From: Deltaproteobacteria bacterium
GTDB taxonomy: Bacteria > Desulfobacterota > Desulfobacteria > Desulfobacterales > JAUWMJ01
Assembly (NCBI GenBank): GCA_030638575.1
Contig: DAOWEJ010000004.1
Span: 1 to 45,980 of the forward strand
DNA: 45,980 nucleotides
Reading direction: 5' to 3'
How positions within the stretch are numbered: position 1 is the first letter of the stretch; every line of letters starts with the position of its first letter. Of the stretch, positions 26,447 to 34,194 are shown one piece after another. The notes beneath the pieces are model-generated. The model did not search any database. It worked only from the letters and a program-made list of their open reading frames with translations, and had not been told where the DNA came from. The position numbers and the translations under genes are program-made.

Positions 26447-26758
26447 TTAATTTTTGAAGAGAATGTTAAATTTTACTCCAATTCCTGAATATGCAGTTCT
26501 GACTATTTTACCGCTTGCCATCATCTTTTTTCCGGATTTGGGAAAACAAAAAGTTAATGAAATTTCTTGCCCGATAGAAAATTTCCTGTCAGTACTAATA
26601 AAAACTCCAGAAGTGCACAAATCTTGAATAGACGCTTTAAAATGAGAATTCATTATAGAACATTCCGCTATTACCGGATTTTTTCCATTAAAAATTATTC
26701 TTGAATCTTTTCTGGCTTGAGAATCCTCTATAATGGTATTTTGTTCCGAAGCTCCCAT
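26447..26758 (-). CDS. PilZ-domain protein
   Basis: A 103-residue single-domain protein. The c-di-GMP motif RxxxR appears as RKDSR (residues about 16-20) and the second motif as DLCTSG (about 46-51), where the usual Ser of DxSxxG is Cys. A closing VRTAYSGIGVKFN segment is typical of PilZ proteins. It probably binds c-di-GMP or a relative and controls motility or surface behaviour through a partner, but the Cys substitution may reduce binding. It lies between the two copies of the MFS 3' duplication, on the opposite strand, so it may have arrived with that rearrangement. No clear ribosome site. Confidence 0.75.
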   Translation of the reverse strand: MGASEQNTIIEDSQARKDSRIIFNGKNPVIAECSIMNSHFKASIQDLCTSGVFISTDRKFSIGQEISLTFCFPKSGKKMMASGKIVRTAYSGIGVKFNILFKN

Positions 26759-26925
26759 AACAAACCTTTAATTATCGTTAAACATTTTGTCAAGTATTTT
26801 TATGAATAATTTCAAATAGTAAGTGCAAGTTAATACCATTATTTTGTAAAATAATACCACTTGAAAGTAAAATATTACCAACAATTATTGACGAGCACGT
26901 AAAAAGTTTGTTTACAAGCGATATT

Positions 26926-27030
26926 GTTTTTCATGACTTCTTTTAAATGGGCTATGCTTACAGGAGGATCGGTTGCAGGAATCGGTGTGATTGTATCATT
27001 TTTACGCGGACCTGAACCCGGACGAATAAG
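26926..27030 (+). pseudogene. duplicated 3' fragment of the MFS gene (direct repeat copy 2)
   Basis: A near-identical copy of 26295-26399, ending a few bases before a TAG, without the rest of the gene or a ribosome site. It has no coding role of its own. The rest of the 26759-27255 gap is AT-rich sequence and a palindromic element. Confidence 0.85.
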
Positions 27031-27042
27031 TTAGAATTACAG

Positions 27043-27228
27043 GATGATATCGTAAAAAGTCTTTGAATAATCACCAGATGGCATCGTTCCAAGGCTCATA
27101 TACCCCCGCTAAAAATCAGCGGGATAAAAAGGCGTAGCGGGTTTTCAGGGACGAGACTATACACATAGTATGTCTAGACCCTGAAAGACCGCTACAACGC
27201 AGTAGATGAGACTTTTTACGACGCCATC
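27043..27228. repeat. 186-bp palindromic element with TCGTAAAAAGTCT arms
   Basis: Perfect 13-base arms TCGTAAAAAGTCT (27050) and AGACTTTTTACGA (to 27221) sit within longer imperfect arms starting GATG. An inner hairpin pairs GTAGCGG-TTTTCAGGG with CCCTGAAA-ACCGCTAC around a TATACACATAGTA centre. The outer arms belong to the same family as 7557-7694. Confidence 0.65.
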
Positions 27229-27255
27229 AAGTTTGGAGGTATAAAACAGGAAAAA

Positions 27256-27822
27256 ATGGGCGGAAATCTGTTTCGTATTGAAGGTATCGGGGAAATTTTG
27301 TTTGAACGTAGTACAAGGGCAAAGCGAATCAGTATTTCCGTGCGGCCTTTCAAAGGTGTTCGAGTTGCAGTCCCTTATAGGATTTCATTCGAAAAAGCCA
27401 TGGAGTTTGCCGGTTCCAAGAGGGGCTGGATAAAAAAGAATCTGGAAAAAATGAGACAAATGGAAAGGGATCATAAAATCCTTTCCATAAAATTCAATGA
27501 TATTGATCGATATGAAGCCAGGAGAATCCTTGTCAAAAGGCTGGATGAACTGGCAAAAGCGCATGGCTTCAAATATAACCGTGTATTCATTAGAAACCAG
27601 AAGACCCGCTGGGGGAGTTGTTCGTCAAAAAACAACATCAGCCTCAATGTCAAACTTGTCAGGCTGCCTGAAAGATTGACAGATTATGTCATCATTCACG
27701 AGCTTGTTCATACCCGGATTAAAAGTCATAATAAGAAATTTTACGCCGAGTTAGAGGAGATTGCAAATGATCGGAAATCGTTGGATAGAGAACTGAAAAA
27801 ATATGGCGTAGGGTTGCTGTAA
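27256..27822 (+). CDS. YgjP-like (DUF45/WLM) metallopeptidase
   Basis: The 188-residue protein has the family signatures TRWGSCSSKNNISLN (about residues 116-130) and the zinc motif HELVH with a further His (HELVHTRIKSH, about 148-158), followed by FY. This is the YgjP/DUF45 group of M48-related, SprT-like peptidases, often encoded beside restriction-modification or as a solitary gene. The N-terminal part (IRF-type beta strands, RAKRISISVRP) also fits. Substrate is unknown. ATG 27256 has only a poor ribosome site (AACAGGAAAA). Palindromic elements lie on both sides. Confidence 0.85.
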   Translation: MGGNLFRIEGIGEILFERSTRAKRISISVRPFKGVRVAVPYRISFEKAMEFAGSKRGWIKKNLEKMRQMERDHKILSIKFNDIDRYEARRILVKRLDELAKAHGFKYNRVFIRNQKTRWGSCSSKNNISLNVKLVRLPERLTDYVIIHELVHTRIKSHNKKFYAELEEIANDRKSLDRELKKYGVGLL

Positions 27823-27851
27823 TCAAAAGATTTAAATTTCGTACTTACAGA

Positions 27852-27995
27852 TGAGCCAGTTTCAAAATGTTCAATTTTGTCCAAGGTCAAGAAAGGCGAA
27901 AATTTTAACCAGAGGAATACATTGAGTATTTCGAGGATTAAAATTTGAGCCTGACGCAGAGATTGGGCAAAAGGAGACGTTTTGAAATTGGCTCA
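27852..27995 (-). repeat. 144-bp palindromic element, TGAGCC family
   Basis: Arms TGAGCCAGTTTCAAAATGTTC and GACGTTTTGAAATTGGCTCA. Read on the minus strand it matches the element at 36214-36357 almost along its full length (CTGCGTCAGGCTCAAATTTT, then TTAATCCTCGA, then AAAATTTTCGCC). Only the central 15 or so bases differ strongly. No ORF. Confidence 0.75.
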
Positions 27996-28077
27996 GATAT
28001 GCACAAAAGACATAACAATGCGGCCTTACTTGAGCAAAGATTCTATAATGAGTTTTGTGACCTTAGATCAGGCTTCT

Positions 28078-28758
28078 TCAAACCACAGGATGGAGTGAAC
28101 CAAATAAGCTTGCAGAATATTTGCAAACCTTCAATGCCGCAAATCGACTCCATCTGGAATCTTTTTGTACATCATTCAACAAGACAGACTCTCCTGTTTG
28201 CGCTACATATCCGCCAATGCCTTCTCCAAGTGGCAATTTGATCTTTTTTTGAAAAAATTCAGATTTTTCACCTCTTGAAACCTCCCAGTACAGCTCTTCT
28301 CCCTTGGAATTCAGGAGGATGACCGCAGTCACCTCAGGGTTGAGTATTTCCTCCGAAAGGCTCATCACCTTGTTAAGCATGGGATCAAGATTTAAGTTGG
28401 AAGAGATTGCCACACTCGCCTGAAAAATTGTATCAACAATTGAGGTAACTTTGATATCTCTTTCAAGTTCTTTGGCTAAAAAAATCAAGGCTGTGTACAT
28501 TAATGGACGGTGAGGGAACAATAAAGATCAATTTACCGCCGGCAAGAGAGAAAGTCTTGATATTAGAGCTGTTTTCCAGGTAGGCAGCTAAACTGTAATG
28601 GCTTCCGGATACTGTAATTTTTTTATTGCATTCAGCGTTTCCTTATAGTAAGCGTAAAAAAGATTATCAGCTTCGAAAGCGATAATCGAACAATCAGAAA
28701 AACGCATGAGTGATCTAAGCTTATGTCCAATCCTTATCAGAGCAAAATGCTTTTCCAT
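28078..28758 (-). pseudogene. decayed GAF-domain sensor gene
   Basis: On the minus strand a 56-residue opening (ATG 28758, MEKHFALIRIGHKLRSL) runs into a stop at 28588, while the next frame continues plausibly (SGSHYSLAAYLENSSN ... GGKLIFIVPSPS), suggesting a one-base indel near the A-run around 28620. A third frame then encodes a GAF domain (28521 to 28078: ASVAISSNLNLDPMLNKVM, LNSKGEELYW, LPLGEGIGGYVAQTGESVL, NDVQKDSRWS) that ends early in an unrelated tail. Together they look like one gene broken by at least two frame changes and cut at its 3' end. The GAF domain would have bound a small molecule. Confidence 0.6.
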
Positions 28759-28880
28759 AGAATTATTTTTGTATCGACGTTAACAGGTTGAAATAAATCT
28801 TAAATTTCAATTTAGATATAATATCTACTGAAAGTCAATACAAATGTACTCCACATATACACGCTTGTTGAAAAAGCAAA

Positions 28881-29037
28881 GAGACCTTTGCAAAACGCCA
28901 CTTTTTTCCCAATTCCTGCGGCAGACTCAAATTTTAATCCTCGAAATATTCTATATATTCCTGTGGCTGATTTTCGCCTTCCTTGAACTTGAGCAGATAA
29001 GCGCAGACTTCGAAAATTAGCGTTTTTCAAAGGTCTC
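28881..29037. repeat. 157-bp palindromic element, GAGACCTTTGC family
   Basis: Arms GAGACCTTTGCAAAACGC and GCGTTTTTCAAAGGTCTC. The inner part shares CAGACTCAAATTTTAATCCTCGA and TTTTCGCCTTCCTTGA with the elements at 27852 and 36214, and the right arm shares an inverted CGAAGTCTGCGCTTATCTGC with 8195. It occupies a large part of the gap before the Asp-box gene; no ORF is seen in 28759-29235. Confidence 0.72.
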
Positions 29038-29235
29038 GCAAAGTCTTTAAGTAATTTTCTGACTTATTAAGCTGCTTTCTCTGTAGGTTCTCAAGTGACA
29101 AAATCATCTTACGCTTTCACATAGTCCCTCCCTACCGGCAGCAATTCTGAAATTGAGAACCCTTTACTCAAAGACTATGAATTGTTTGAGTCATTCAATC
29201 AGAAACGTGATTCTTGCAAAAGGAGGGAAATAATA

Positions 29236-32200
29236 ATGAAAAGACATTTAATAACATATGTTTTGGCAATTTTAAGTGTTGCAGTTATTTTGGCCATTCC
29301 GTTTCCTTCAAATTCCGCGGTCTGGACAAACCTTGACCTCTATGGAGGCCAGGTCTATGACATCGCCATTGACCCGGTTACTCCGGATAAAATGTTTGCA
29401 GGAATCTATATGGGGGACGGTCTTTATTTGTCCGAAGATGGAGGAAATACCTGGCAGGGAGTAAATTCAGGAGGTCAAATTCCAGGTGAAGATGAATTTA
29501 AGGACCACGCAGTGTACGCAGTAAAGATTGCACCAAGCGATAATAACGTGGTCTGGGTGGCACACAACTACTGGGTTGAAAAAAGCATGGACGGCGGACA
29601 GACCTGGACTCACATATTTAACAGGGACATGCAGCGGGATTGTACCGATTGCGGTGGTTCTGGTGACGATATGCGTTTTTGCAGGGCTCTTGCTGTTGAT
29701 CCTTCCGACCCCCAGACAGTATTTGTGGGTACATCCGGAGCAGATGGGGCTTTTGGTTTACCGGGAGCTATTTATAAGACCCAGGATGGGGGAGTTACCT
29801 GGAAAAAAATAAACCAGGGAAATGACTTCGATTACACGATTATGGATATCGATATTGATCCTCAGAATAATAATATTATCTGGGCTGTGACAAGCTCCTG
29901 GGGTATTGGGGGCTGGTTCGGCACGCTCTACCGAAGTGAGGACGGGGGAGAGACTTGGACCAACATACATACTTTAGCCGGGGGACGTGTAACGGTTGCG
30001 GTAAAGCCTGATGATTCAAATACTGTCTTTACCGGAGGCGCCTGGGGTATGGAAAGACACTATTTTGATGGTACTGTGTGGCAGTACATCTGGCCGGTAA
30101 TTCCCGAGGATTATCCAAATTTTGGCTGTCGTCTGGCGTGGGACATAGCCTTTGATCCTCAAAATCCGGAAATCATTTATGTGCCCTGGAGAAACACGTA
30201 TTTTGGAGATTATCTTCCAAGGGTTTCAAGAAGTATAGATGGCGGAATCGTCTGGGAGACCTATATTGTGGACTACGAGTTTCAATGCCTCAAGGTCCAT
30301 CCTGCAAACGCCGAGGTTCTCATGGGAGGGGGAATGTATCTTGGAATGAACAAGAGTCAGGACCATGGACAAGGCTGGACTCCTGTTAATGATGGGTTAA
30401 ATGGAGTCATTGTCTATGATGTCCAAAATGGTCCAAATGATTCCACGCACATGCTTGCAGGTACGCTCTCAGGGTTATTTGAAAAAAAACAGGGCCAGGA
30501 CTGGACGCGGCTGCTGCCATATTCAGTCCAGTCGGTTGAGTTTGACCCTGCAGACAGCCTGACATTTTACTCAGGCCTTTATAGCGGTTATGTTGCAAGG
30601 ACAACAGATGGCGGCTTTATATGGGATTACTATTATCTTGGATCGAGTATATTTGACATCACCATCGACACCACTAACACCAATACGATTTATATAGCTG
30701 CAGCAAGCGGGGTTGATCCTGGAAAGATATGGAAGAGTATCAATGGCGGAGATTCATATTCAGAAAAACTGGATGGAGCAAATCTTTCAAATAAAGCATA
30801 CGATTTTAACGTAGTCACAATTGATCCGTTAGACTCCCAGCATATCTTTGCCGGTGGTGGTAATTTTTATTCCCCAAAAGTCTTTGGAGATCTGTGGGAG
30901 AGCACGGATGGTGGAGACAACTGGGTTCGAAACCCACTTAGCCTAAATGACGTAATTGTAAACGACGTGTTGGTTGATCCGGTAAACGCCGATATCATAT
31001 ACGCCGGTTGTGGGTACAGCGGCGGCACATCAGTTCCCCTATATAAGAGCACAGACAAAGGGGTTACCTGGGCTGGATCCTTTGAGGGAATCCCTGATGA
31101 GTTAATTATATTAAAAGGACTCTGGGGCAACTCCGAAACAGATGTATTTGCAGTGGGTTATAATGGCACCGTACTCCACTATGACGGAATCAACTGGTCT
31201 TCCATGACCAGCGGAACGACGGAATTTCTTTATGGTGTATGGGGCAGCTCCGGAATAGATGTGTTTACCGTGGGTTTAAATGGCACCGTAATCCACTATG
31301 ACGGAATAAACTGGTCTTCCATGACCAGCGGAACGATAGAACATCTTAATGGTGTATGGGGCAGCTCCGGAACAAATGTGTTTGCCGTGGGTTACAATGG
31401 CACCGTACTTCACTATGACGGAATAAACTGGTCTTCCATGACCAGCGGAACGACAGAACATCTTGATGATGTCTGGGGCAGCTCCGGAACAGATGTGTTT
31501 GCCGTGGGTGATAATGGCACCGTAATCCACTATGACGGAAACAACTGGTCTGCGATGGCCGGCGGAACGATAGAACATCTTCATGGTGTCTGGGGCGGCT
31601 CCGGAACAGATGTGTTTGCCGTGGGTGATAATGGCACCGTAATCCACTATGACGGAATCAACTGGTCTGCGATGGCCGGCGGAACGACAAGAAATCTAAT
31701 GGATGTTTGGGGCAGCTCCGGAACAGATATATTTGCCGTGGGAAACATGGGCACAATTCTTAACTATGATGGAATCACCTGGTCCGACATGGGGCAAGAT
31801 TCAAAAGAACAGTACCGGGGGGTGTGGAGCAGCTCGGGATCAGATGTCTTTGTCAGCGGGGGTTCAGGGAGCATCCTTCATTACAACGGCAGCACCTGGT
31901 CCTTCATGAGGCCCGAGGGGAGCTGTGATAATGCTGTTGTAGACATGGAATTTCATAATCAGGATAATAATGTACTGTATGCTGCCAGCTTTGGAGCAGG
32001 AGTGTACCTTTCCCCCAACCAGGCCGGAAAATGGCTTAATTTGGGAACACCGGAACATCATGTGTTTGCCATTTCAACCGGTTCTCTTTATGCCGCTACC
32101 GAAGACGGGGTCTATCAATGCACAGGCACTGGTGTTATTGCCGGGGATGTAACAGATGCCGGTAATCAATCGGTCATTGATGGTGCAACTGTCTTTAATG

Positions 32201-32496
32201 ATCTGGGAGCAACGACTATCAGCGTAAATGGAGAATACATGATGGTCTCCCCGGCTGCTGCAAGCTGTATGGTTACTGCCATTAAAAACGGTTATATTAA
32301 TAAATCTGTTGATAATGTTATTGTTTACGGTGGAGATATTACCTGGTTAAATTTTGCTATGGAAGCAGGTAGTTCCACCCCGCCACCAGATGGTGACGGT
32401 AACGGCGGCGGTGTGTGTTTCATAAAAACCGCAGCTATAGACTTTACAAGTGATGAGAAACGATTGATGTATGCATGGCCCTTCATTAATTTTTAG
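29236..32496 (+). CDS. large secreted Asp-box / seven-repeat beta-propeller protein
   Basis: The 1086-residue protein starts at ATG 29236, after AGGAGGG; a longer frame upstream lacks support. Residues 1-28 are a signal peptide. The first part (about 30-620) carries Asp-box loops of the SxDGGxTW type (SEDGGNTW, SMDGGQTW, TQDGGVTW, SEDGGETW, STDGGDNW, STDKGVTW), as in sortilin/sialidase-like propellers. From about 627 to 898 there are seven 39-residue repeats of the form VWGSSGTDVFAVG-NGTVIHYDG-NWS. A carboxypeptidase-regulatory-like segment follows (GVIAGDVTDAGNQSVIDGAT), then a Pro/Gly linker and GGGVCFIKTAA, a shortened relative of the CFIATAAYGS tails common on deltaproteobacterial surface proteins. 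Probably a cell-surface or extracellular binding protein. Confidence 0.82.
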   Translation: MKRHLITYVLAILSVAVILAIPFPSNSAVWTNLDLYGGQVYDIAIDPVTPDKMFAGIYMGDGLYLSEDGGNTWQGVNSGGQIPGEDEFKDHAVYAVKIAPSDNNVVWVAHNYWVEKSMDGGQTWTHIFNRDMQRDCTDCGGSGDDMRFCRALAVDPSDPQTVFVGTSGADGAFGLPGAIYKTQDGGVTWKKINQGNDFDYTIMDIDIDPQNNNIIWAVTSSWGIGGWFGTLYRSEDGGETWTNIHTLAGGRVTVAVKPDDSNTVFTGGAWGMERHYFDGTVWQYIWPVIPEDYPNFGCRLAWDIAFDPQNPEIIYVPWRNTYFGDYLPRVSRSIDGGIVWETYIVDYEFQCLKVHPANAEVLMGGGMYLGMNKSQDHGQGWTPVNDGLNGVIVYDVQNGPNDSTHMLAGTLSGLFEKKQGQDWTRLLPYSVQSVEFDPADSLTFYSGLYSGYVARTTDGGFIWDYYYLGSSIFDITIDTTNTNTIYIAAASGVDPGKIWKSINGGDSYSEKLDGANLSNKAYDFNVVTIDPLDSQHIFAGGGNFYSPKVFGDLWESTDGGDNWVRNPLSLNDVIVNDVLVDPVNADIIYAGCGYSGGTSVPLYKSTDKGVTWAGSFEGIPDELIILKGLWGNSETDVFAVGYNGTVLHYDGINWSSMTSGTTEFLYGVWGSSGIDVFTVGLNGTVIHYDGINWSSMTSGTIEHLNGVWGSSGTNVFAVGYNGTVLHYDGINWSSMTSGTTEHLDDVWGSSGTDVFAVGDNGTVIHYDGNNWSAMAGGTIEHLHGVWGGSGTDVFAVGDNGTVIHYDGINWSAMAGGTTRNLMDVWGSSGTDIFAVGNMGTILNYDGITWSDMGQDSKEQYRGVWSSSGSDVFVSGGSGSILHYNGSTWSFMRPEGSCDNAVVDMEFHNQDNNVLYAASFGAGVYLSPNQAGKWLNLGTPEHHVFAISTGSLYAATEDGVYQCTGTGVIAGDVTDAGNQSVIDGATVFNDLGATTISVNGEYMMVSPAAASCMVTAIKNGYINKSVDNVIVYGGDITWLNFAMEAGSSTPPPDGDGNGGGVCFIKTAAIDFTSDEKRLMYAWPFINF
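31117..31930 (+). repeat. seven tandem 117-bp coding repeats
   Basis: The codon block GATGTGTTTGCCGTGGG or close variants recurs at 31141, 31258, 31375, 31492, 31609, 31726 and 31843, always 117 bases apart. The middle five units are nearly identical; the first and last are more diverged. The high identity points to recent unit duplication or gene conversion inside the propeller gene. Confidence 0.9.
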
Positions 32497-32500
32497 CTAA

Positions 32501-32658
32501 GGGTTCACTCATAAATTAATTCACAATTTTTTAGCGTTGAGGCGCCTGGCTGGCAAGGCGCGAAAACGCAGTAATATCTGGCATATTGCGAGTTTTCGCA
32601 ACGCAGCCAGGCGGGATGCATCGTTGCGACAAATGTGAAGTTATTTTTGAGTGAGCCC
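32501..32658. repeat. 158-bp palindromic element, GGGTTCACTCA family
   Basis: Arms GGGTTCACTCATAAATTAAT and its near complement ending TGAGTGAGCCC. Inner pairs include CGCCTGGCTG with CAGCCAGGCG and CGAAAACGC with GCGAGTTTTCG. It begins four bases after the stop of the propeller gene. A short relative (GGCTAAGGGTTCACG) lies at about 37049. Confidence 0.68.
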
Positions 32659-32663
32659 TAAGG

Positions 32664-32689
32664 TGCAAGAAAGCCCGAATATTTACGTC
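32664..32689 (+). promoter_or_regulatory. predicted ECF sigma promoter of the FadL-like gene
   Basis: TGCAAG (32664-32669) - 16 bases - CGTC (32686-32689), extended as TGCAAGAAA-N12-ACGTCTAT. The same motif with identical spacing is at 37011-37036. The -35/-10 layout and 16-base spacing resemble ECF promoters such as the SigW/SigM type (TGAAAC-N16-CGTA/C). The FadL-like ATG lies 69 bases downstream of the C of CGTC. Confidence 0.65.
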
Positions 32690-32754
32690 TATTAATATAC
32701 GAGTTAAGATATTGCTGCATGCACAACTGAACGTATTATTGAAAGGTGGATGAA

Positions 32755-34104
32755 ATGAATAATAAAAGGAGGTTTTGCTATTGTATCATATTTACCGGAC
32801 TTGCTATTCTCCTTTTTTTAAATAATGAGCTTTGGGCTGCTACACTCTTTCAACAAATGGGAATTTCTTCTTCACCCAACCCTGTAGGGTCCGGAGCAAG
32901 AGCAATGGGAATGGGCGGGGCATTTATTGCCATTGCCGATGATGCTACGGCAGCCTCCTGGAATCCGGCAGGTCTCATCCAGTTAGAAAAACCCGAGCTG
33001 TCAATGGTCGGAGCGTATCTCAACAGAAGAGAGGAATTTTCTTCGGATAGCCATCCTGAAATTAATAATACCGGGGAAGTTGATGACGTCAACATAAATT
33101 ATTTCAGTGTTGCTTATCCTTTTCATTATTTTCGTAACATAGTGGTTTCTGCTAATTATCAACGGCTTTATGAATTTGAGCGTGGTTTTGATTATCGTTA
33201 TGACTTATCTGGTGCGGGCCTGGATCTTTTACAGGACAAACACTTCAATCAGGAAGGTTCTGTGGGCTCTCTCGGGTTGGCTGCTGCGATTGAGATAACA
33301 CCCGACCTTTCTTTTGGGGCCACCTTAAACATCTGGACAGACAAGTTATTATGGAAAAACGGATGGAAAGAAACCTATTCAGAACATGGTGTTGGGACTG
33401 TGGGAGGTAATCCGGTCACCATTGATACAAACATTACCGACAAATATTCCGGTTTTAGTGGCGTTAATGCAAATTTTGGTTTCCTGTGGAACATAACCGA
33501 GTACCTCGCGCTCGGGGCCGTCGTTAAAACGCCTTTTGACGCCTCTATTGACCACGAATTCAGCTTCACACAAACAAGTGTATTTGGTCCTCCTTTAAAT
33601 ACTACCGTAACAAATCATCAGACTATAAAGGAAAACGTGGAGCTTCGTATGCCTTTATCATACGGCCTCGGGTTTGCCTGGAGGTTTTCAGACACATTTA
33701 CCATAGGTCTGGACGCTTACAGAACCGAATGGAGCAAATATATTTTAACCGATGGTCAAGGCAATGAATTTAGCCCTATAGATGGCCGGCCAAAAAACGA
33801 ATCCGATATCAAGGACACCTCTCAAATCCGAATCGGCGGGGAATTTCTATTTGTCATGCCAAAAAGGAACATGGTCGTTCCGGTCAGGGCAGGCCTTTTT
33901 TATGATCCAGAACCATCACACGGAAAGATTAATGATTTTTATGGGTTTGCCGTTGGATCGGGAATAGCCTATAAGCAATTCATTTTCGATGCAGCCTACC
34001 AATTTAGGTGGGGAAGGAATATAGATACCGGTGATTTAATTGCCGGTTCAGAGGCTGATTTAACTCAGCATTCGTTCCTTGTTTCAATGATTTATCATTT
34101 TTAG
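32755..34104 (+). CDS. FadL/OmpP1-like outer-membrane beta-barrel protein
   Basis: The 449-residue protein has a signal peptide (hydrophobic residues about 10-25, cleavage near LWAA) and the family N-terminal block GARAMGMGGAFIAIADDATAASWNPAGL, followed by alternating beta strands and a C-terminal strand ending YHF, typical of outer-membrane barrels. FadL-type proteins import hydrophobic molecules; others of the PorV/PorQ type assist secretion. ATG 32755 is chosen over GTG 32746 because AGGTGG precedes it. The lipoprotein-like gene follows after 90 bases on the same strand. A predicted ECF promoter precedes it, linking it to the sigma factor gene 3.6 kb downstream. Confidence 0.82.
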   Translation: MNNKRRFCYCIIFTGLAILLFLNNELWAATLFQQMGISSSPNPVGSGARAMGMGGAFIAIADDATAASWNPAGLIQLEKPELSMVGAYLNRREEFSSDSHPEINNTGEVDDVNINYFSVAYPFHYFRNIVVSANYQRLYEFERGFDYRYDLSGAGLDLLQDKHFNQEGSVGSLGLAAAIEITPDLSFGATLNIWTDKLLWKNGWKETYSEHGVGTVGGNPVTIDTNITDKYSGFSGVNANFGFLWNITEYLALGAVVKTPFDASIDHEFSFTQTSVFGPPLNTTVTNHQTIKENVELRMPLSYGLGFAWRFSDTFTIGLDAYRTEWSKYILTDGQGNEFSPIDGRPKNESDIKDTSQIRIGGEFLFVMPKRNMVVPVRAGLFYDPEPSHGKINDFYGFAVGSGIAYKQFIFDAAYQFRWGRNIDTGDLIAGSEADLTQHSFLVSMIYHF

Positions 34105-34194
34105 GTATCCGACAGCAAATCAATTTTCATACCTGTTGGGTTTTAGAGAACCCGGTCTTGCCTTTGCCGGAAAAATATGGGTGAATACCAGATC

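Noticed and set aside
27945-28241. Plus-strand open frame of 98 codons
   Set aside because: It runs through a palindromic element and the antisense of the GAF remnant and has no ribosome site or recognisable domain.
31276-31647. Antisense open frame inside the tandem repeats
   Set aside because: Its repetitive translation is a mirror of the coding repeats and there is no ribosome site.
31117-31930. Regular 117-bp repeats as a CRISPR-like array
   Set aside because: They are in-frame coding units of a secreted protein with no unique spacers.
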